Shown here one piece after another: positions 38,771 through 53,517 of a stretch of 64,000 bases of DNA. Within the stretch, counting starts at the first letter, position 1. Each line of letters begins with the position of its first letter. The notes below the pieces were generated by a model that was given only the letters and a program-made list of their open reading frames with translations, was not told where the DNA came from and did no database searches. The DNA comes from Streptomyces sp. Z26 (GTDB taxonomy: Bacteria; Actinomycetota; Actinomycetes; Streptomycetales; Streptomycetaceae), in the NCBI RefSeq assembly GCF_003665095.1, contig NZ_RCHV01000002.1, positions 4,016,501 through 4,080,500 on the forward strand, read 5' to 3'. Position numbers and translations under genes: made by a program.

Positions 38771-39334
38771 ATGGCAAGGGACCAGGTCGCACCCGACAAG
38801 GTCGCAGCCGTCGACGAGATGACGAACAAGTTTCGTGACTCGAACGCTGCCGTCGTGACCGCGTACACCGGTCTCACCGTGGCACAGCTCAAGGAGCTGC
38901 GCCGGTCGCTCGGTGAGAACGCTCAGTACCGAGTGGTGAAGAACACGCTGACCAAGATCGCGGCCAAGGAGGCCGGGATCAACGACCTCGACGAGTTCTT
39001 CACGGGCTCGTCGGCCGTCGCCTTCGTGACCGGTGACCCGGTCGAGGCGGCGAAGGGTCTCCGTGACTTCGCCAAGGACCACCCCGCCCTGGTCATCAAG
39101 GGCGGCATCGTCGACGGCAGCCCCATGTCCGCCGCCGACATCAACAAGCTCGCGGACCTCGAGTCCCGTGAGGTGCTGCTCGCCAAGCTGGCCGGCGGCA
39201 TGAAGGCGTCCATGGCCAAGGCCGCGGCGACCTTCCAGGCCCCGCTCACGAAGATGGTCCGCACCGCGGACGCCCTTCGCGACAAGGTCGAGCAGGGCGG
39301 TGCCGGCACGCCGGCTCCCGCCGAGTCCGAGTAG
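38771..39334 (+). CDS. rplJ: 50S ribosomal protein L10
   Basis: 187 residues, MARDQVAPDKVAAVDEMTNK at the start, with AYTGLTVAQLKELRRSLGEN and VVKNTLTKIAAKEAG in the rRNA-binding domain; a C-terminal helix carries the L7/L12 dimers. AAGGAGG precedes the ATG. It is under predicted autogenous control by its leader and co-transcribed with rplL. Confidence 0.98.
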   Translation: MARDQVAPDKVAAVDEMTNKFRDSNAAVVTAYTGLTVAQLKELRRSLGENAQYRVVKNTLTKIAAKEAGINDLDEFFTGSSAVAFVTGDPVEAAKGLRDFAKDHPALVIKGGIVDGSPMSAADINKLADLESREVLLAKLAGGMKASMAKAAATFQAPLTKMVRTADALRDKVEQGGAGTPAPAESE

Positions 39335-39439
39335 TCGACGCGCACTTCCGCGTCAGCCGCACTCCTCGGTCGCAGCGGGCGACGCCCGCCGCCGTTACGT
39401 ACATCCGGCACCAGCCGAATTAGTGGAAGGACCGCCACC

Positions 39440-39829
39440 ATGGCGAAGCTCAGCCAGGACGACCTGCTCGCGCAGTTCGAAGAGATGACCCTCATCGAGC
39501 TCTCCGAGTTCGTGAAGAAGTTCGAGGAGAAGTTCGACGTCGAGGCCGCGGCCCCCGCCGCCGTCGCCGTCGCGGCCCCCGGCCAGGGTGGCGGCGCCGC
39601 CGAGGCCGTCGAGGAGCAGGACGAGTTCGACGTCATCCTCACCGGTGCCGGCGACAAGAAGATCCAGGTCATCAAGGTCGTGCGTGAGCTGACCTCCCTG
39701 GGTCTGAAGGAGGCCAAGGACCTCGTGGACGGCACCCCGAAGCCGGTCCTCGAGAAGGTCGCCAAGGACGCCGCGGAGAAGGCGAAGGAGTCCCTCGAGG
39801 GCGCCGGCGCCTCCGTCGAGGTCAAGTGA
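39440..39829 (+). CDS. rplL: 50S ribosomal protein L7/L12
   Basis: 129 residues. N-terminal dimerisation domain (LSQDDLLAQFEEMTLIELSE), an Ala/Gly hinge (AAPAAVAVAAPGQGGGAAEA) and the factor-binding C-domain (EFDVILTGAGDKKIQVIKVV, GLKEAKDLVDGTPKPVLEKV). It recruits translation factors to the ribosome. GGAAGGACC precedes the ATG. It is followed by a terminator. Confidence 0.98.
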   Translation: MAKLSQDDLLAQFEEMTLIELSEFVKKFEEKFDVEAAAPAAVAVAAPGQGGGAAEAVEEQDEFDVILTGAGDKKIQVIKVVRELTSLGLKEAKDLVDGTPKPVLEKVAKDAAEKAKESLEGAGASVEVK

Positions 39830-39880
39830 CCCACCGGGGCCGGTGAGCGGGCCGTACGGCCGCCGCGTCACCGCCCCGAC

Positions 39881-39916
39881 CGAAGGGCGATCACCCGTGC
39901 GGGTGGTCGCCCTTCG
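39881..39916 (+). terminator. Terminator or attenuator between rplL and rpoB
   Basis: 17-bp stem (39881-39897 with 39900-39916) containing one G-T wobble and a 2-base loop; it starts CGAAGGGCGA. In bacteria an attenuator here usually lets part of the rplJL transcript reach rpoBC. Confidence 0.75.
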
Positions 39917-40181
39917 GCGTTGCCGACGCGACGTCCTTGCTCTGGGGATATGGGCGGGTATGGTGATCTTCGCAGTCCTGAGGGCCTTGACGAATGGCAC
40001 GCAGCGCGCAATTCTCAGGACGCGTCGTCACACCGATCCAGATCCGAGGCATGGATCGGAGACGAAGCGGGAAGCATCGATATGCGTTCGCGGCACGTGC
40101 GATCCACGCTCGTGCGACGGCGACAAGACGGCAGGACGAGAGGGGGAGAGTGGCGCTGCGCCAGTCTCCGGGATACCGCTC

Positions 40182-40210
40182 TGGACATCAGTGTGCCCTG
40201 TGGCTACACT
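40182..40210 (+). promoter_or_regulatory. rpoB promoter
   Basis: TGGACA (40182-40187), a 17-bp spacer and TACACT (40205-40210), giving a start near 40217 and a leader of about 85 nt. The rest of the 39917-40302 gap has no gene; a weaker TTGCTC-16-TATGGT pair lies at 39937-39964. Confidence 0.7.
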
Positions 40211-40302
40211 GACCCTTTGCGCTGCCTTCTAGCTGCTCCCTGCCCGTCGCCAGGGGCACCGGTATGCGCGTAGTGAGTCCGAGCCCTCGGAAGGACCCCC
40301 TC

Positions 40303-43300
40303 TTGGCCGCCTCGCGCAACGCCTCGACCACTCATTCGAACAACGGCGCCAGCACCGCCCCGCTGCGTATCTCCTTTGCGAAGATCCGGGAGCCCCTCGG
40401 GGTCCCCAACCTCCTCGCGCTTCAGACCGAGAGCTTCGACTGGCTGCTCGGCAACGACGCCTGGAAGGGTCGCGTCGAGGCAGCGCTGGACAACGGTCAG
40501 GACGTCCCCACCAAGTCCGGTCTGGAGGAGATCTTCGAGGAGATCTCGCCGATCGAGGACTTCTCCGGGTCGATGTCGCTGACGTTCCGTGACCACCGTT
40601 TCGAGCCTCCGAAGAACTCGATCGACGAGTGCAAGGAGCGCGACTTCACGTTCGCCGCGCCGCTCTTCGTCACCGCCGAGTTCACGAACAACGAGACCGG
40701 CGAGATCAAGTCCCAGACGGTCTTCATGGGCGACTTCCCGCTCATGACGGACAAGGGCACCTTCGTGATCAACGGCACCGAGCGTGTCGTCGTCACCCAG
40801 CTCGTCCGGTCCCCGGGTGTCTACTTCGACTCCTCCATCGACAAGACCTCCGACAAGGACATCTACTCGGCCAAGATCATCCCGTCGCGCGGCGCGTGGC
40901 TGGAGATGGAGGTCGACAAGCGCGACATGGTCGGTGTCCGCATCGACCGCAAGCGCAAGCAGTCCGTGACCGTCCTGCTCAAGGCGCTCGGGTGGACGAC
41001 CGAGCAGATCCTGGAGGAGTTCGGCCAGTACGAGTCCATGCGCGCCACCCTGGAGAAGGACCACACCCAGGGTCAGGACGACGCGCTGCTCGACATCTAC
41101 CGCAAGCTGCGTCCGGGCGAGCCCCCGACCCGCGAGGCCGCGCAGACGCTGCTGGAGAACCTCTACTTCAACCCGAAGCGCTACGACCTGGCCAAGGTCG
41201 GCCGCCACAAGGTCAACAAGAAGCTCGGCGGCGACGAGCCGCTGAACTCCGGCGTGCTCACCACCGCCGACGTCATCGCGACGATCAAGTACCTGGTCAA
41301 GCTGCACGCCGGGGAGACGGAGTCCACCTCCGCCGAGGGCGACTACATCGTCATCGAGACCGACGACATCGACCACTTCGGCAACCGCCGCCTGCGCAAC
41401 GTCGGCGAGCTGATCCAGAACCAGGTCCGTACGGGTCTCGCCCGCATGGAGCGCGTCGTCCGCGAGCGGATGACCACCCAGGACGTCGAGGCGATCACGC
41501 CGCAGACCCTGATCAACATCCGGCCGGTCGTCGCCTCCATCAAGGAGTTCTTCGGCACCAGCCAGCTGTCGCAGTTCATGGACCAGACGAACCCGCTCTC
41601 CGGGCTCACCCACAAGCGCCGCCTCAACGCGCTCGGCCCTGGTGGTCTGAGCCGCGAGCGGGCGGGCTTCGAGGTCCGTGACGTGCACCCGTCGCACTAC
41701 GGCCGCATGTGCCCGATCGAGACGCCGGAAGGGCCGAACATCGGTCTGATCGGCTCCCTCGCGTCGTACGGCCGGGTCAACGCGTTCGGCTTCGTGGAGA
41801 CGCCGTACCGCGTGGTCCGCGACGGCGTCGTCACCGACGAGGTGCACTACCTCACGGCCGACGAGGAGGACCGCTTCGTGATCGCCCAGGCCAACGCGCC
41901 GCTGGGTGACGACATGCGGTTCGCCGAGGACCGGGTCCTGATCCGCCGCCGTGGCGGCGAGGTCGACCTGATCCCGGGCGGCGACGTGGACTACATGGAC
42001 GTCTCGCCGCGCCAGATGGTGTCGGTCGCGACCGCCATGATCCCGTTCCTGGAGCACGACGACGCCAACCGCGCGCTGATGGGCTCCAACATGATGCGGC
42101 AGGCGGTGCCGCTGCTGAAGGCGGAGTCGCCGCTCGTCGGCACCGGCATGGAGTACCGCTGCGCGGTCGACGCCGGTGACGTCATCAAGGCCGAGAAGGA
42201 CGGTGTCGTCCAGGAGGTCTCCGCCGACTACGTCACGGTGGCGAACGACGACGGCACGTACACCACGTACCGCGTCGCGAAGTTCACCCGCTCCAACCAG
42301 GGCACCTCCTTCAACCAGAAGGTGCTCGTGGACGAGGGCGACCGCGTCATCACGGACCAGGTGCTGGCCGACGGGCCGTCCACCGAGGACGGCGAGATGG
42401 CGCTCGGCAAGAACCTGCTGGTCGCGTTCATGCCGTGGGAGGGCCACAACTACGAGGACGCGATCATCCTGTCGCAGCGCCTCGTGCAGGACGACGTCCT
42501 CTCCTCGATCCACATCGAGGAGCACGAGGTCGACGCCCGTGACACCAAGCTCGGCCCCGAGGAGATCACCCGGGACATCCCGAACGTCTCCGAGGAGGTC
42601 CTCGCGGACCTCGACGAGCGCGGCATCATCCGGATCGGCGCCGAGGTCGAGGCCGGCGACATCCTCGTCGGCAAGGTCACGCCCAAGGGCGAGACCGAGC
42701 TGACCCCGGAGGAGCGCCTGCTGCGCGCGATCTTCGGTGAGAAGGCGCGCGAGGTCCGCGACACCTCGCTGAAGGTGCCGCACGGCGAGACCGGCAAGGT
42801 CATCGGCGTACGGGTCTTCGACCGCGAGGAGGGCGACGAACTGCCCCCGGGCGTGAACCAGCTGGTCCGCGTCTACGTGGCGCAGAAGCGCAAGATCACC
42901 GACGGCGACAAGCTCGCCGGGCGCCACGGCAACAAGGGCGTCATCTCGAAGATCCTGCCGGTCGAGGACATGCCGTTCCTGGAGGACGGCACCCCGGTCG
43001 ACATCATCCTCAACCCGCTGGGCGTCCCCTCCCGGATGAACCCGGGCCAGGTCCTGGAGATCCACCTGGGCTGGCTCGCCTCCCAGGGCTGGAAGATCGA
43101 GGGCGCCGAGGAGGACTGGAAGAAGCGCCTCGCGGCGATCAGCGCCGACGAGGTCGCCCCCGGCACCAACGTCGCCACCCCGGTCTTCGACGGCGCCCGC
43201 GAGGACGAGATCACCGGCCTCTTCGAGTCCACGATCCCGAACCGCGACGGCGAGCGCCTGGTCCAGCCGTCCGGCAAGGCGCACCTCTTCGACGGCCGTT

Positions 43301-43788
43301 CCGGGGAGCCGTTCCCGGAGCCGGTCTCGATCGGCTACATGTACATCCTCAAGCTGCACCACCTGGTGGACGACAAGCTGCACGCCCGTTCCACCGGCCC
43401 GTACAGCATGATCACCCAGCAGCCGCTGGGTGGTAAGGCCCAGTTCGGCGGCCAGCGCTTCGGTGAGATGGAGGTGTGGGCGCTGGAGGCGTACGGCGCC
43501 GCGTACGCCCTCCAGGAACTGCTGACCATCAAGTCCGACGACGTCACGGGCCGAGTGAAGGTCTACGAGGCGATCGTCAAGGGCGAGAACATCCCCGAGC
43601 CGGGTATCCCCGAGTCCTTCAAGGTGCTCATCAAGGAGATGCAGTCGCTCTGCCTGAACGTGGAGGTGCTGTCCTCGGACGGCATGTCCATCGAGATGCG
43701 CGACACCGACGAGGACGTCTTCCGCGCCGCGGAGGAGCTCGGCATCGACCTGTCCCGGCGCGAGCCGAGCAGCGTCGAAGAGGTCTGA
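40303..43788 (+). CDS. rpoB: RNA polymerase beta subunit
   Basis: 1161 residues from a TTG with GGAAGGA seven bases before it; the in-frame GTG/ATG codons upstream lie in the leader. Conserved parts: LRISFAKIREPLGVPNLLAL, the rifampicin region, RMCPIETPEGPNIGLIGSLA, the catalytic-centre Lys region GDKLAGRHGNKGVISKILPV and the C-terminal clamp. In the rifampicin region it reads DQTNPLSGLTHKRRLNALGP: Thr429 and Asn442 replace the Asn and Ser of E. coli positions 518 and 531, while Asp427, Ser433, His437 and Arg440 are wild type. Co-transcribed with rpoC. Confidence 0.98.
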   Translation: MAASRNASTTHSNNGASTAPLRISFAKIREPLGVPNLLALQTESFDWLLGNDAWKGRVEAALDNGQDVPTKSGLEEIFEEISPIEDFSGSMSLTFRDHRFEPPKNSIDECKERDFTFAAPLFVTAEFTNNETGEIKSQTVFMGDFPLMTDKGTFVINGTERVVVTQLVRSPGVYFDSSIDKTSDKDIYSAKIIPSRGAWLEMEVDKRDMVGVRIDRKRKQSVTVLLKALGWTTEQILEEFGQYESMRATLEKDHTQGQDDALLDIYRKLRPGEPPTREAAQTLLENLYFNPKRYDLAKVGRHKVNKKLGGDEPLNSGVLTTADVIATIKYLVKLHAGETESTSAEGDYIVIETDDIDHFGNRRLRNVGELIQNQVRTGLARMERVVRERMTTQDVEAITPQTLINIRPVVASIKEFFGTSQLSQFMDQTNPLSGLTHKRRLNALGPGGLSRERAGFEVRDVHPSHYGRMCPIETPEGPNIGLIGSLASYGRVNAFGFVETPYRVVRDGVVTDEVHYLTADEEDRFVIAQANAPLGDDMRFAEDRVLIRRRGGEVDLIPGGDVDYMDVSPRQMVSVATAMIPFLEHDDANRALMGSNMMRQAVPLLKAESPLVGTGMEYRCAVDAGDVIKAEKDGVVQEVSADYVTVANDDGTYTTYRVAKFTRSNQGTSFNQKVLVDEGDRVITDQVLADGPSTEDGEMALGKNLLVAFMPWEGHNYEDAIILSQRLVQDDVLSSIHIEEHEVDARDTKLGPEEITRDIPNVSEEVLADLDERGIIRIGAEVEAGDILVGKVTPKGETELTPEERLLRAIFGEKAREVRDTSLKVPHGETGKVIGVRVFDREEGDELPPGVNQLVRVYVAQKRKITDGDKLAGRHGNKGVISKILPVEDMPFLEDGTPVDIILNPLGVPSRMNPGQVLEIHLGWLASQGWKIEGAEEDWKKRLAAISADEVAPGTNVATPVFDGAREDEITGLFESTIPNRDGERLVQPSGKAHLFDGRSGEPFPEPVSIGYMYILKLHHLVDDKLHARSTGPYSMITQQPLGGKAQFGGQRFGEMEVWALEAYGAAYALQELLTIKSDDVTGRVKVYEAIVKGENIPEPGIPESFKVLIKEMQSLCLNVEVLSSDGMSIEMRDTDEDVFRAAEELGIDLSRREPSSVEEV

Positions 43789-43906
43789 CGGGTCTGACCG
43801 GGCCCTTTCCCCCAAGGGCCCGGTCGTCCCAGGACCCCCAGACCACGAACCCGCCTGATATTCCGCGGCCGCGGAGGGCACAACCCTGAAAGAGGGATTG
43901 ACGACA

Positions 43907-47821
<3,915 letters not shown>

Positions 47822-47880
47822 TCGCGGGGGCCTGAAGAGGCCCTGACGAGGCGCTCGTTCAGGTCTCAGTTCCGCCACAG

Positions 47881-47913
47881 AGGGCGGCCACTCCCCCGGG
47901 GAGTGGCCGCCCT
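47881..47913 (+). terminator. Terminator of rpoBC
   Basis: 16-bp stem, AGGGCGGCCACTCCCC (47881-47896) with its complement (47898-47913), closing on one base, then CTTCG. Confidence 0.85.
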
Positions 47914-47954
47914 TCGCGTGCCGTGGGTGCATCATGGGAGGCGGGGGTGGTGCC

Positions 47955-48485
47955 ATGCTCGCCAGCAACTCGGACCGGGAGCGCGCGGTCGACGTCCTGC
48001 GGGCCGCTTTCGCGGAGGGGCGGCTGACCAAGGAGGAGTACGACGAGCGCGCGGGCCGTGCTGTCGCGGCGCGTTCCGTCGAGGAGCTCCAGCAGTTGAC
48101 GTCGGACCTGCCGCACGGGCCGGGCGGCGCGACCCCCGGGCCGGGCGCGCACGGGCCGGGGGTGCAGGCGCCGGGCATGCACGGGCAGTTGGTGCCCGGT
48201 ACGTTCCAGGGCGGTGGGTACGGGCCGCCGCTGTACCCGGGGCCGGTGTTCCCGCCCGTCGTCCCGCTGCGCCCGACCAACTCGGCCGCGGTGGGCGCCC
48301 TCGTCTGCGGTCTCGTCACCCCGCTCACCCTCGGCATCAGCGGCCTGCCCGCCGTCATCCTCGGGCACAAGGCGCGCAACGAGATCCGCCGTACGGGAGA
48401 GCGCGGGGACGCGTCGGCCGTGGCCGGGCTGGCGTTGGGGTGGCTGGCGCTCGGTATCCTGCTGCTGGTCCTCGTCGCGAGTTGA
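47955..48485 (+). CDS. DUF1707 / DUF4190 membrane protein
   Basis: 176 residues from the ATG at 47955 (an in-frame ATG at 47934 is possible). Residues 1-50 are a DUF1707 (SHOCT-like) module: ASNSDRERAVDVLRAAFAEG, RLTKEEYDERAGRAVAARSV. A Gly/Pro linker follows, then two membrane helices (AAVGALVCGLVTPLTLGISG, SAVAGLALGWLALGILLLVL) of DUF4190 type. Such proteins are common in Streptomyces; the function is unknown. It sits alone between rpoC and rpsL. Confidence 0.8.
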   Translation: MLASNSDRERAVDVLRAAFAEGRLTKEEYDERAGRAVAARSVEELQQLTSDLPHGPGGATPGPGAHGPGVQAPGMHGQLVPGTFQGGGYGPPLYPGPVFPPVVPLRPTNSAAVGALVCGLVTPLTLGISGLPAVILGHKARNEIRRTGERGDASAVAGLALGWLALGILLLVLVAS

Positions 48486-48550
48486 CGCGGCGGCCGTCCG
48501 TACGGGCGCCGGCGCGGGCCGCCGTACGGACCGTCGCGCGCCGCTCCCCG

Positions 48551-48592
48551 CCGCGTACGCACGCCTGTTGACCGCGTACGCACGCCTGTTGA
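48551..48592. repeat. 21-bp perfect tandem repeat upstream of rpsL
   Basis: Two identical 21-bp units, 48551-48571 and 48572-48592, each starting CCGCGTACGCACGCC and ending TGTTGA, in the non-coding gap 48486-48948, 120 bp before the rpsL promoter. The rest of that gap holds no gene. Confidence 0.85.
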
Positions 48593-48713
48593 CCGGGTGC
48601 GCCCGCCTCCGTACGGCCTGTGCGCCTGCTGGTCTTCCGCGCGGCGCGCTAGCACACTACGGTGGCCCCAGCGCCGTGTTGACTCCGGCGTGTCCTTCGC
48701 GTGGGCATTTGTT

Positions 48714-48742
48714 TTGACCGGAGCCGACGCTGTGGGTACGCT
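48714..48742 (+). promoter_or_regulatory. rpsL operon promoter
   Basis: TTGACC (48714-48719), a 17-bp spacer and TACGCT (48737-48742), with a 200-nt leader to rpsL. It is one of the best consensus promoters in the window. Confidence 0.75.
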
Positions 48743-48948
48743 CTGACCTTGTGCCTGGGGTATCCCCTGTGCTCCCGCAGTGTGTCGACACTCGGGAAGC
48801 GGAGATGGCGGCACCGAAACCTGCATGCTTCCCGGAGGCTTTACGCGTCCGTACGGCACTTCGCAGTTTTCGACACACCCGACCTCGTGGGTCGGTGGCG
48901 TGGCCCAGGTTAGCTTTACCGAGACGGCACACAGAAACCGGAGAAACG

Positions 48949-49320
48949 GTGCCAACGATCCAGCAGCTGGTCCGGAAGGGCCGGCAGGACAAGGTCGAGA
49001 AGAACAAGACGCCCGCACTGGAGGGTTCCCCCCAGCGTCGTGGCGTCTGCACGCGTGTGTTCACGACCACCCCGAAGAAGCCGAACTCGGCCCTGCGTAA
49101 GGTCGCCCGTGTGCGCCTCACCAGCGGCATCGAGGTCACCGCTTACATTCCGGGTGAGGGTCACAACCTCCAGGAGCACTCGATCGTGCTCGTGCGTGGT
49201 GGCCGTGTGAAGGACCTGCCGGGTGTTCGTTACAAGATCATCCGCGGCTCCCTCGACACGCAGGGCGTCAAGAACCGCAAGCAGGCTCGCAGCCGCTACG
49301 GCGCCAAGAAGGAGAAGTAA
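48949..49320 (+). CDS. rpsL: 30S ribosomal protein S12
   Basis: 123 residues from a GTG with GGAG upstream. Conserved VPTIQQLVRKGRQDKVEKNK and the decoding loops TTTPKKPNSALRKVARV and GGRVKDLPGVRYKIIRG. Lys43 and Lys88, where streptomycin-resistance mutations map, are wild type. First gene of the rpsL-rpsG-fusA-tuf operon; rpsG starts 2 bp after its stop. Confidence 0.98.
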   Translation: MPTIQQLVRKGRQDKVEKNKTPALEGSPQRRGVCTRVFTTTPKKPNSALRKVARVRLTSGIEVTAYIPGEGHNLQEHSIVLVRGGRVKDLPGVRYKIIRGSLDTQGVKNRKQARSRYGAKKEK

Positions 49321-49322
49321 AG

Positions 49323-49793
49323 ATGCCTCGTAAGGGCCCTGCCCCGAAGCGCCCGGTCATCGTCGACCCGGTCTACAACTCTCCTCTGGTGACGTCCCTC
49401 ATCAACAAGGTGCTGCTGAACGGCAAGCGCTCCACCGCCGAGCGCATCGTGTACGGCGCCATGGAGGGCCTGCGCGAGAAGACCGGCAACGACCCGGTCA
49501 TCACGCTGAAGCGCGCGCTGGAGAACATCAAGCCGACCCTCGAGGTCAAGTCCCGCCGTGTCGGCGGTGCGACCTACCAGGTTCCGATCGAGGTCAAGCC
49601 CGGCCGCGCCTCCACCCTGGCGCTGCGCTGGCTCGTGGGTTACTCCCGCGCCCGCCGCGAGAAGACCATGACCGAACGCCTCATGAACGAGCTGCTGGAC
49701 GCTTCGAACGGTCTCGGCGCCTCGGTCAAGAAGCGTGAGGACACCCACAAGATGGCCGAGTCCAACAAGGCCTTCGCGCACTACCGCTGGTAG
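49323..49793 (+). CDS. rpsG: 30S ribosomal protein S7
   Basis: 156 residues: MPRKGPAPKRPVIVDPVYNS at the start, VTSLINKVLLNGKRSTAERI and PIEVKPGRASTLALRWLVGY. It nucleates assembly of the 30S head by binding 16S rRNA and can be the translational repressor of this operon. Two bases separate it from rpsL. Confidence 0.98.
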   Translation: MPRKGPAPKRPVIVDPVYNSPLVTSLINKVLLNGKRSTAERIVYGAMEGLREKTGNDPVITLKRALENIKPTLEVKSRRVGGATYQVPIEVKPGRASTLALRWLVGYSRARREKTMTERLMNELLDASNGLGASVKKREDTHKMAESNKAFAHYRW

Positions 49794-49832
49794 TCGCAGA
49801 CCCCATCGAGACCGAGAGAAGACTGAAGCCTT

Positions 49833-51956
<2,124 letters not shown>

Positions 51957-52176
51957 CGCCGGGTTCACCGGAGTCGCGCAACCCTTAGGCTTGAGCAAGG
52001 CATTCGGGGCATCCCGGTACAGAGCGCCCAGCGTTCCGTACCGGTGCCCTGGCCGCCGCCCCCATAAGACGAAACGGTCAAGAAAGTCCCCTCGGGGTCC
52101 TGGCCGGTTCTACGACCACCTGAACACCCCCGCAGTCAGCGGCGGGCGTACAGCACCAGTCCACAGGAGGACCCCA

Positions 52177-53370
52177 GTGGCGAAGGCGAAGTTCGAGCGG
52201 ACTAAGCCGCACGTCAACATCGGCACCATCGGTCACATCGACCACGGTAAGACGACTCTTACCGCGGCGATCACCAAGGTGCTGCACGACGCGTACCCCG
52301 ACCTGAACGAGGCCTCGGCCTTCGAGAACATCGACAAGGCGCCCGAAGAGCGTCAGCGCGGTATCACCATCTCCATCGCGCACGTCGAGTACCAGACGGA
52401 GCAGCGTCACTACGCCCACGTCGACTGCCCGGGTCACGCGGACTACATCAAGAACATGATCACCGGTGCCGCGCAGATGGACGGCGCCATCCTCGTGGTC
52501 GCCGCCACCGACGGCCCGATGCCGCAGACCAAGGAGCACGTGCTCCTGGCCCGCCAGGTCGGCGTCCCGTACATCGTCGTCGCGCTGAACAAGGCCGACA
52601 TGGTGGACGACGAGGAGATCATGGAGCTCGTCGAGCTCGAGGTCCGTGAGCTGCTCTCGGAGTACGAGTTCCCGGGCGACGACGTCCCCGTCGTGCAGGT
52701 CTCCGCGCTCAAGGCGCTGGAGGGCGACAAGGAGTGGGGCGAGTCCATCGTCAAGCTCATGGCCGCCGTCGACGAGGCGATCCCGCAGCCCGAGCGTGAC
52801 GTCGAGAAGCCGTTCCTCATGCCGATCGAGGACGTCTTCACGATCACCGGTCGCGGTACGGTCGTCACCGGCCGTATCGAGCGTGGTGTCCTGAAGGTCA
52901 ACGAGACCGTGGACATCATCGGCATCAAGGAGACCAAGACCACCACCACGGTCACCGGTATCGAGATGTTCCGGAAGCTCCTCGACGAGGGCCAGGCCGG
53001 TGAGAACGTCGGCCTCCTGCTCCGCGGCATCAAGCGCGAGGACGTCGAGCGCGGCCAGGTCATCATCAAGCCGGGTTCGGTCACGCCGCACACGGAGTTC
53101 GAGGCGCAGGCGTACATCCTGTCGAAGGACGAGGGTGGCCGTCACACCCCCTTCTTCAACAACTACCGCCCGCAGTTCTACTTCCGCACCACCGACGTGA
53201 CCGGCGTCGTGACCCTCCCCGAGGGCACCGAGATGGTCATGCCGGGCGACAACACCGAGATGAGCGTCTCGCTCATCCAGCCCGTCGCGATGGAAGAGGG
53301 CCTGAAGTTCGCCATCCGTGAGGGTGGCCGCACCGTGGGCGCCGGCCAGGTCACCAAGATCACCAAGTGA
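52177..53370 (+). CDS. tuf: Elongation factor Tu
   Basis: 397 residues from a GTG with AGGAGG upstream; the open frame upstream of it is non-coding leader. G1 GHIDHGKTT (residues 19-27), G3 HVDCPGHADY, G4 VALNKADMVD, and the C-terminal barrels with RTTDVTGVVTLPEGTEMVMP. It delivers aminoacyl-tRNA to the ribosome. The C-terminal GGRTVGAGQVTK is the normal elfamycin-sensitive form. The 220-bp gap after fusA holds no gene and may carry a separate promoter, as in other Streptomyces. Confidence 0.98.
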   Translation: MAKAKFERTKPHVNIGTIGHIDHGKTTLTAAITKVLHDAYPDLNEASAFENIDKAPEERQRGITISIAHVEYQTEQRHYAHVDCPGHADYIKNMITGAAQMDGAILVVAATDGPMPQTKEHVLLARQVGVPYIVVALNKADMVDDEEIMELVELEVRELLSEYEFPGDDVPVVQVSALKALEGDKEWGESIVKLMAAVDEAIPQPERDVEKPFLMPIEDVFTITGRGTVVTGRIERGVLKVNETVDIIGIKETKTTTTVTGIEMFRKLLDEGQAGENVGLLLRGIKREDVERGQVIIKPGSVTPHTEFEAQAYILSKDEGGRHTPFFNNYRPQFYFRTTDVTGVVTLPEGTEMVMPGDNTEMSVSLIQPVAMEEGLKFAIREGGRTVGAGQVTKITK

Positions 53371-53407
53371 TCGGCCGTCCCTAGGGACACCGCCGGGCGA
53401 CCGGCAC

Positions 53408-53443
53408 GAAGGGCCCGTACGACTCCGGTCGTGCGGGCCCTTC
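53408..53443 (+). terminator. Terminator of the rpsL-tuf operon
   Basis: 16-bp stem, GAAGGGCCCGTACGAC (53408-53423) with 53428-53443, one G-T wobble and a 4-base loop. Confidence 0.85.
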
Positions 53444-53517
53444 CGCGTGCCCGCGCCCCTCCCGTACGGCCCGATAACCGCGTGCCCGTCCACGCGCGTA
53501 CGTGCCAGGATCGGCCC

